Of a DNA stretch of 31,096 bases, positions 29,708-31,096 are shown piece after piece. The stretch covers positions 1 to 31,096 of the forward strand of contig JAAAKB020187067.1 of NCBI GenBank assembly GCA_010014835.2, read 5' to 3'. The translations under genes were made by a program, and so were the position numbers. The first letter of the stretch is position 1; each line of letters begins with the position of its first letter. Source of the stretch: Apostichopus leukothele (taxonomy: Eukaryota > Echinodermata > Holothuroidea > Aspidochirotida > Stichopodidae). The notes under the pieces were generated by a model, which was not told where the DNA came from, did no database searches, and saw only the letters and a program-made list of their open reading frames with translations.

Positions 29708-30721
29708 GTATGTTCAAGTACAGGCTAATGCACTTGTGATAGCATTTGTGATGTTTGCCTCTAGATGCAATGTTCCAGTACAAAAACAAATGTGACATTG
29801 GCACAGTATCCAGATACCTCATACTGAGTGGTGCCTCATACTGAGTGGAAGCAAATTTTGTTTTGTGCATGTCCCCCATTGAGAATTCAAGATGTGGAAC
29901 CCTTGTCTACATACATATTCAAGAATGACAATGTCCTTTACTATACATGTAAGAAACACTATAACATTTTGTGGAGGTGGAATGTTATTAATTTAATAAG
30001 CAGAACTCAAACTTTTGTAACCTCTTGAGCTCAACATTTCAGAAAGTGCAACATGAATTGATCTCATACATAGCATGTGCATGTTCCATATTAAGAAGGA
30101 GAAGGATAATATTTTTGTATTACTTTCATTTGACATCATTAAATATACAACACATCGATAGGTGGTCATGTGGTAATTTTGTTACTGAATTACTTTAATC
30201 TACAAATTAAACAAAACTTTTTAAATCAGCTCAAACTATATATATACAGGCTCCCAAAACATTAAGTTAATCAAAAGGATAGTCCAGTTGAAATTTATTT
30301 AGTCAAAAATTAATTTCCTCTGGACTAATATTAATAAATGGTCATCTCAATGGTAGAACTGCTACTTTTAGTAGCTCCACACTATAACAATGTGCACCAA
30401 GTTCTCAAACCTAAAATAAGCAAGTTTCAACAATAGTGTCATCACTAATTAAAGCATGATTTGCAGTGCATGGATACAATGCAGAATCTATGATGAATGT
30501 CCTCTTGCACATATTTAAATGAATTCATAGTTTCATTATTTTTCACTTCTGTTTTTAGGAATGTAGTGTTAGAGAAAGAAGATGGGGAAGAGTTTGTGAT
30601 CGATGTGGTTGCAGATATTGTAGACTCTGCCATTAATGTTATCTATGATAACTACATACAAAAACAACTTTATCCTTATGTGGTGGATAAATCAAGGGAA
30701 CTATTCTTGCACATCATAGAG
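29577..30721 (+). CDS. C2orf81: C2orf81 homologue, first two coding exons (3'-partial)
   Basis: Exons 29577-29707 and 30559-30721 join through a split Trp codon (tg|g). The product opens MSRSTVSKSRADKAK, then VNTDVIPGRFTENDW, then an acidic helix (LEKEDGEEFVIDVVADIVD) and KQLYPYVVDKSRELFLHIIE. Vertebrate C2orf81 has the same order: RSKAEK, then VDIVPGRLTEAEW, an acidic D/E segment, and a P-x-x-V/I-x-x-A/S-R-E-x-x-L-x-x-x-E helix followed by WRFL. The WRFL-type continuation should lie just beyond the window. Function is not established; the protein has no catalytic motif, signal peptide or membrane segment here. The ATG at 29577 is the first in frame and follows an in-frame stop. It lies head to head with ENKD1, with 4.5 kb between the two start codons. 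Confidence 0.83.
29708..30558. other. C2orf81 intron 1
   Basis: AT-rich intron bounded by gtatgt and tttttag. Nothing else is recognised within. Confidence 0.5.
30559..30721 (+). CDS. C2orf81: C2orf81 homologue exon 2
   Basis: The acceptor is tgtttttag and the donor is gag|gtaaac. One base completes the Trp codon and 54 codons follow. The exon is helical, acidic at its start, and ends SRELFLHIIE in phase 0. Confidence 0.85.
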
Positions 30722-31026
30722 GTAAACATTTTTGTTTTATATACTGATACAGTAGTATGACTTTGATTCCATTACCTTTGTCATTTATATAGGGAAAGTT
30801 TGTTTTCATTAACTGATACCAATTTGGACAGTTCAGTGCACAAATGTCCCTGAATGGCATTCTTCCATGCCATCCATGGTTATGCCACTCCAGAGTACTT
30901 CTTACATGCCTGTCATTGGTGATCCAGATTGTACAATGGATTTCAGTGGAATCAGTCTGGCTGTTATCTTAGAATCTGATCATTGCTTTTATTTTGGTTT
31001 AACTTTGGTTTGATTTTTGTTAGTGT

Positions 31027-31096
31027 TTGCACGGGTTATCCGGATACCCGGGTACCCGCCCGACGCGATACTACCCGGTTCCTAATTTATTACCCG
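31027..31096. repeat. Edge of a GC-rich repeat truncated by the window
   Basis: Base composition changes abruptly to repeated ACCCG words (GGATACCCGGGTACCCGCCC). The density is reminiscent of subterminal repeats of DNA transposons, but the element is cut off and cannot be classified. Confidence 0.35.

Noticed and set aside
29532-29879. 115-codon minus-strand open frame
   Set aside because: It lies antisense to the first C2orf81 exon and has no recognisable similarity; a shadow frame.
1-31096. CRISPR array, operon or prokaryotic mobile system
   Set aside because: The tandem arrays have no unique spacers between repeats, and all genes have spliceosomal introns; this is eukaryotic DNA.

Overview
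The window is animal nuclear DNA. It is AT-rich and non-coding for most of its length. Coding sequence comes as short exons with GT...AG borders and matching reading phases, and introns are loaded with tandem repeats. Protein content and intron style suggest an invertebrate deuterostome, probably an echinoderm such as a sea cucumber. That assignment is inference, because the window holds no taxonomic marker.

Three genes were reconstructed exon by exon. (1) Plus strand, 287-14550: nearly all of a collagen prolyl 4-hydroxylase alpha subunit (P4HA1/2 family), with its N-terminal exons lying before the window. The Fe(II) and 2-oxoglutarate residues are intact. Two consecutive exons (11935-11991 and 12832-12897) end in the same ten residues with largely different codons, as expected of a mutually exclusive exon pair. 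(2) Minus strand, 25081 down to 18192: a complete six-exon gene for enkurin domain-containing protein 1 (ENKD1, about 319 residues), convergent with P4HA. One of its introns seems to use a GC donor. (3) Plus strand, from 29577: the first two coding exons of an orthologue of vertebrate C2orf81, divergent from ENKD1 and running off the right end.

Layout: 1-14550 P4HA with large repeat-filled introns; 14551-18191 a 3.6 kb convergent intergenic stretch ending in a 61 bp minisatellite; 18192-25081 ENKD1; 25082-29576 the divergent intergenic region with ENKD1 upstream sequence, a TAGGCCTA-rich segment and a retroposon; 29577-31096 the start of C2orf81.

The most unusual element is at 27431-27621 (minus). 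It is a retroposon whose first ~44 nt are the 5' end of U2 snRNA, fused to an unrelated structured body and a short A-rich tail, and flanked by a perfect 11 bp direct repeat. It looks like a SINE with an snRNA head. Other structure includes nine minisatellite arrays, a ~200 bp foldback, a near-perfect palindrome, and a diverged repeat carrying DR1-like nuclear-receptor motifs. The three genes belong to different processes (collagen maturation in the ER, microtubule/cilium biology, unknown), and nothing in the sequence shows that they work together.
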